Source: DASXTB01 sp036505615
Lineage (GTDB): Bacteria; Acidobacteriota; UBA6911; JACQSX01
Direction of reading: 5' to 3'
DNA: 6,177 nt
NCBI GenBank assembly: GCA_036505615.1
Contig: DASXTB010000391.1
Location: forward strand, 1-6,177
Each line of letters opens with the position of its first letter. Position 1 is the first letter of the stretch. Positions 5,354 through 6,177 of this stretch are shown here, in pieces. The notes under the pieces were generated by a model. That model ran no database searches. It was not told the DNA's origin and saw only the letters and a list, made by a program, of their open reading frames with translations. The position numbers were made by a program, and so were the translations under genes.

Positions 5354-6177
5354 GGCCGCTCCGGTTCCCGAATATCAAGAAATTGGTCTGCTGCAACATC
5401 GTTCAGTGTTTGATGGGTACCAGACGGCCAGAAGACATCTATCTTGGCGCTCTTGGCGTCGCCCAAGCCGAAATGTACGCGCCTGTCGCTGGCGGATTCG
5501 TAGCTTCCCGCCGTGGTGGCGAATCGTGTCTGCCCGTTTACCTGAACCCGTGCCCCCAATCCGTCGCGGTTGCTGCGCGTGCCGTGCAGCGTAATCGTCA
5601 ACCAGTGGAGCCTTCCGCCACGGTTCCAAAACACTTGCGGAGGTTGTCCGAGATTCGTGGTGACCACATCCACCCACCCGTCATTATTCAGATCGCCGAA
5701 AGCTGCGCCTCGCCCCGCCACCAAGGTGTCGGTCCCAGGATCGATCGCTTTAAAGCGGCCATTGTTATTCATCGCCAGTAGTGTCGGTTCGAGATAGTGT
5801 ACTGACGGATCGATCTTCTCCACGTTATCCAAGACGTGACCCTGGGTGACGAAGAGATCCTTTTGTCCATCGTTGTCGAAGTCCTCCAGGCCAATACCCC
5901 ATCCGGAGGTTACGCCGGACAGCATCCTCACGCCGGTTTGGGCGCCCTGGTCACTAAAGGTGCTGCCGTCGTTGTGAAACACCCCGTAGGTCTGGCGGGG
6001 CAGGGTGGTCACGATTACGTCCGGCCTTTCGTCATTATCATAATCCTGGAAGACCACTCCCATTCCGGACAAGGGCCCGCCATCCATAAGCAATCCAGCG
6101 CCTGCCTCCAAACCTACTTCAATGAAAGTGCGGCCATGGTTATTGTGAAGCAGATACTGTTGCATGCCGTCATTGGC
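5350..6177 (-). CDS. FG-GAP/VCBS and ASPIC (UnbV) domain protein, CRTAC1-like, 5' end beyond the window
   Basis: This is the C-terminal 275 residues of a larger protein. The frame stays open through the right edge (Ala-Asn-Asp-Gly precedes the Met at 6165, and ANDG is itself a typical repeat segment), so that Met is internal. Three Asp-rich calcium-loop motifs of the FG-GAP beta-propeller are visible: DYDNDERPD at about 45-53, DFDNDGQKD at 99-107 and DLNNDGWVD at 162-170. The first has Glu where Gly is usual. Residues of about 190-270 form the ASPIC/UnbV domain, with SNRDGLGARV, SASDRRVHFGLG and VFWPSGTHQTL. Full-length relatives are usually exported and 500 residues or more; the signal peptide would lie outside the window. 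No catalytic residues are known for this domain, and the role is probably in extracytoplasmic binding. It is coupled to the downstream TPR gene by a GTGA overlap. Confidence 0.88.
   Translation of the reverse strand, partial: ANDGMQQYLLHNNHGRTFIEVGLEAGAGLLMDGGPLSGMGVVFQDYDNDERPDVIVTTLPRQTYGVFHNDGSTFSDQGAQTGVRMLSGVTSGWGIGLEDFDNDGQKDLFVTQGHVLDNVEKIDPSVHYLEPTLLAMNNNGRFKAIDPGTDTLVAGRGAAFGDLNNDGWVDVVTTNLGQPPQVFWNRGGRLHWLTITLHGTRSNRDGLGARVQVNGQTRFATTAGSYESASDRRVHFGLGDAKSAKIDVFWPSGTHQTLNDVAADQFLDIREPERP
5359..5362 (-). promoter_or_regulatory. Ribosome-binding site for the TPR gene GTG start
   Basis: GGAG on the minus strand lies 5 bases before the GTG at 5353-5351, inside the end of the upstream gene. 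The GTG overlaps that gene's TGA (GTGA, 5350-5353), which points to translational coupling. Confidence 0.5.

Overview
The window holds five protein-coding genes, all on the minus strand, in two groups. The likely source is a moderately GC-rich soil-type bacterium. Acidobacteriota is my best guess, because a CRTAC1-like FG-GAP/ASPIC protein directly followed by a TPR protein is a common pairing there. No rRNA or other phylogenetic marker is present, so this is inference. I see no tRNA, rRNA, CRISPR array, intact insertion sequence or phage gene.

Right group (4286-6177, read right to left): the C-terminal part of an exported FG-GAP/ASPIC (CRTAC1-like) protein runs off the right edge. A GTGA stop/start overlap leads into a 355-residue tetratricopeptide-repeat protein with a hydrophobic N-terminus. 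A strong 8-bp hairpin follows the TPR stop by about 20 bases.

Middle (3705-4285): about 580 bases without a convincing gene. This stretch holds several inverted repeats and, at its left end, a weak promoter-like element placed so that transcription would begin at or next to the start codon of the next gene.

Left group (242-3704, read right to left): a compact three-gene hexose-phosphate operon. It comprises a ROK-family sugar kinase, a 583-residue class I mannose-6-phosphate isomerase with an extra N-terminal kinase-like domain that lacks a P-loop, and a cupin-type (archaeal-type) glucose-6-phosphate isomerase with a C-terminal extension. Both junctions are 4-base stop/start overlaps (ATGA, then GTGA), so the three proteins are probably translated in coupled fashion. 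Read as a pathway, a hexose is phosphorylated at C6, and mannose-6-phosphate or glucose-6-phosphate is then converted to fructose-6-phosphate for glycolysis. No transporter, glycosidase or regulator lies in the window to name the sugar.

The left 241 bases hold no gene I can defend. The main points of interest are the kinase-like domain fused to the mannose-6-phosphate isomerase, the loss of the usual sugar-contacting Glu in the ROK kinase, and a cupin-type glucose-6-phosphate isomerase with unusual additions in a bacterial operon.
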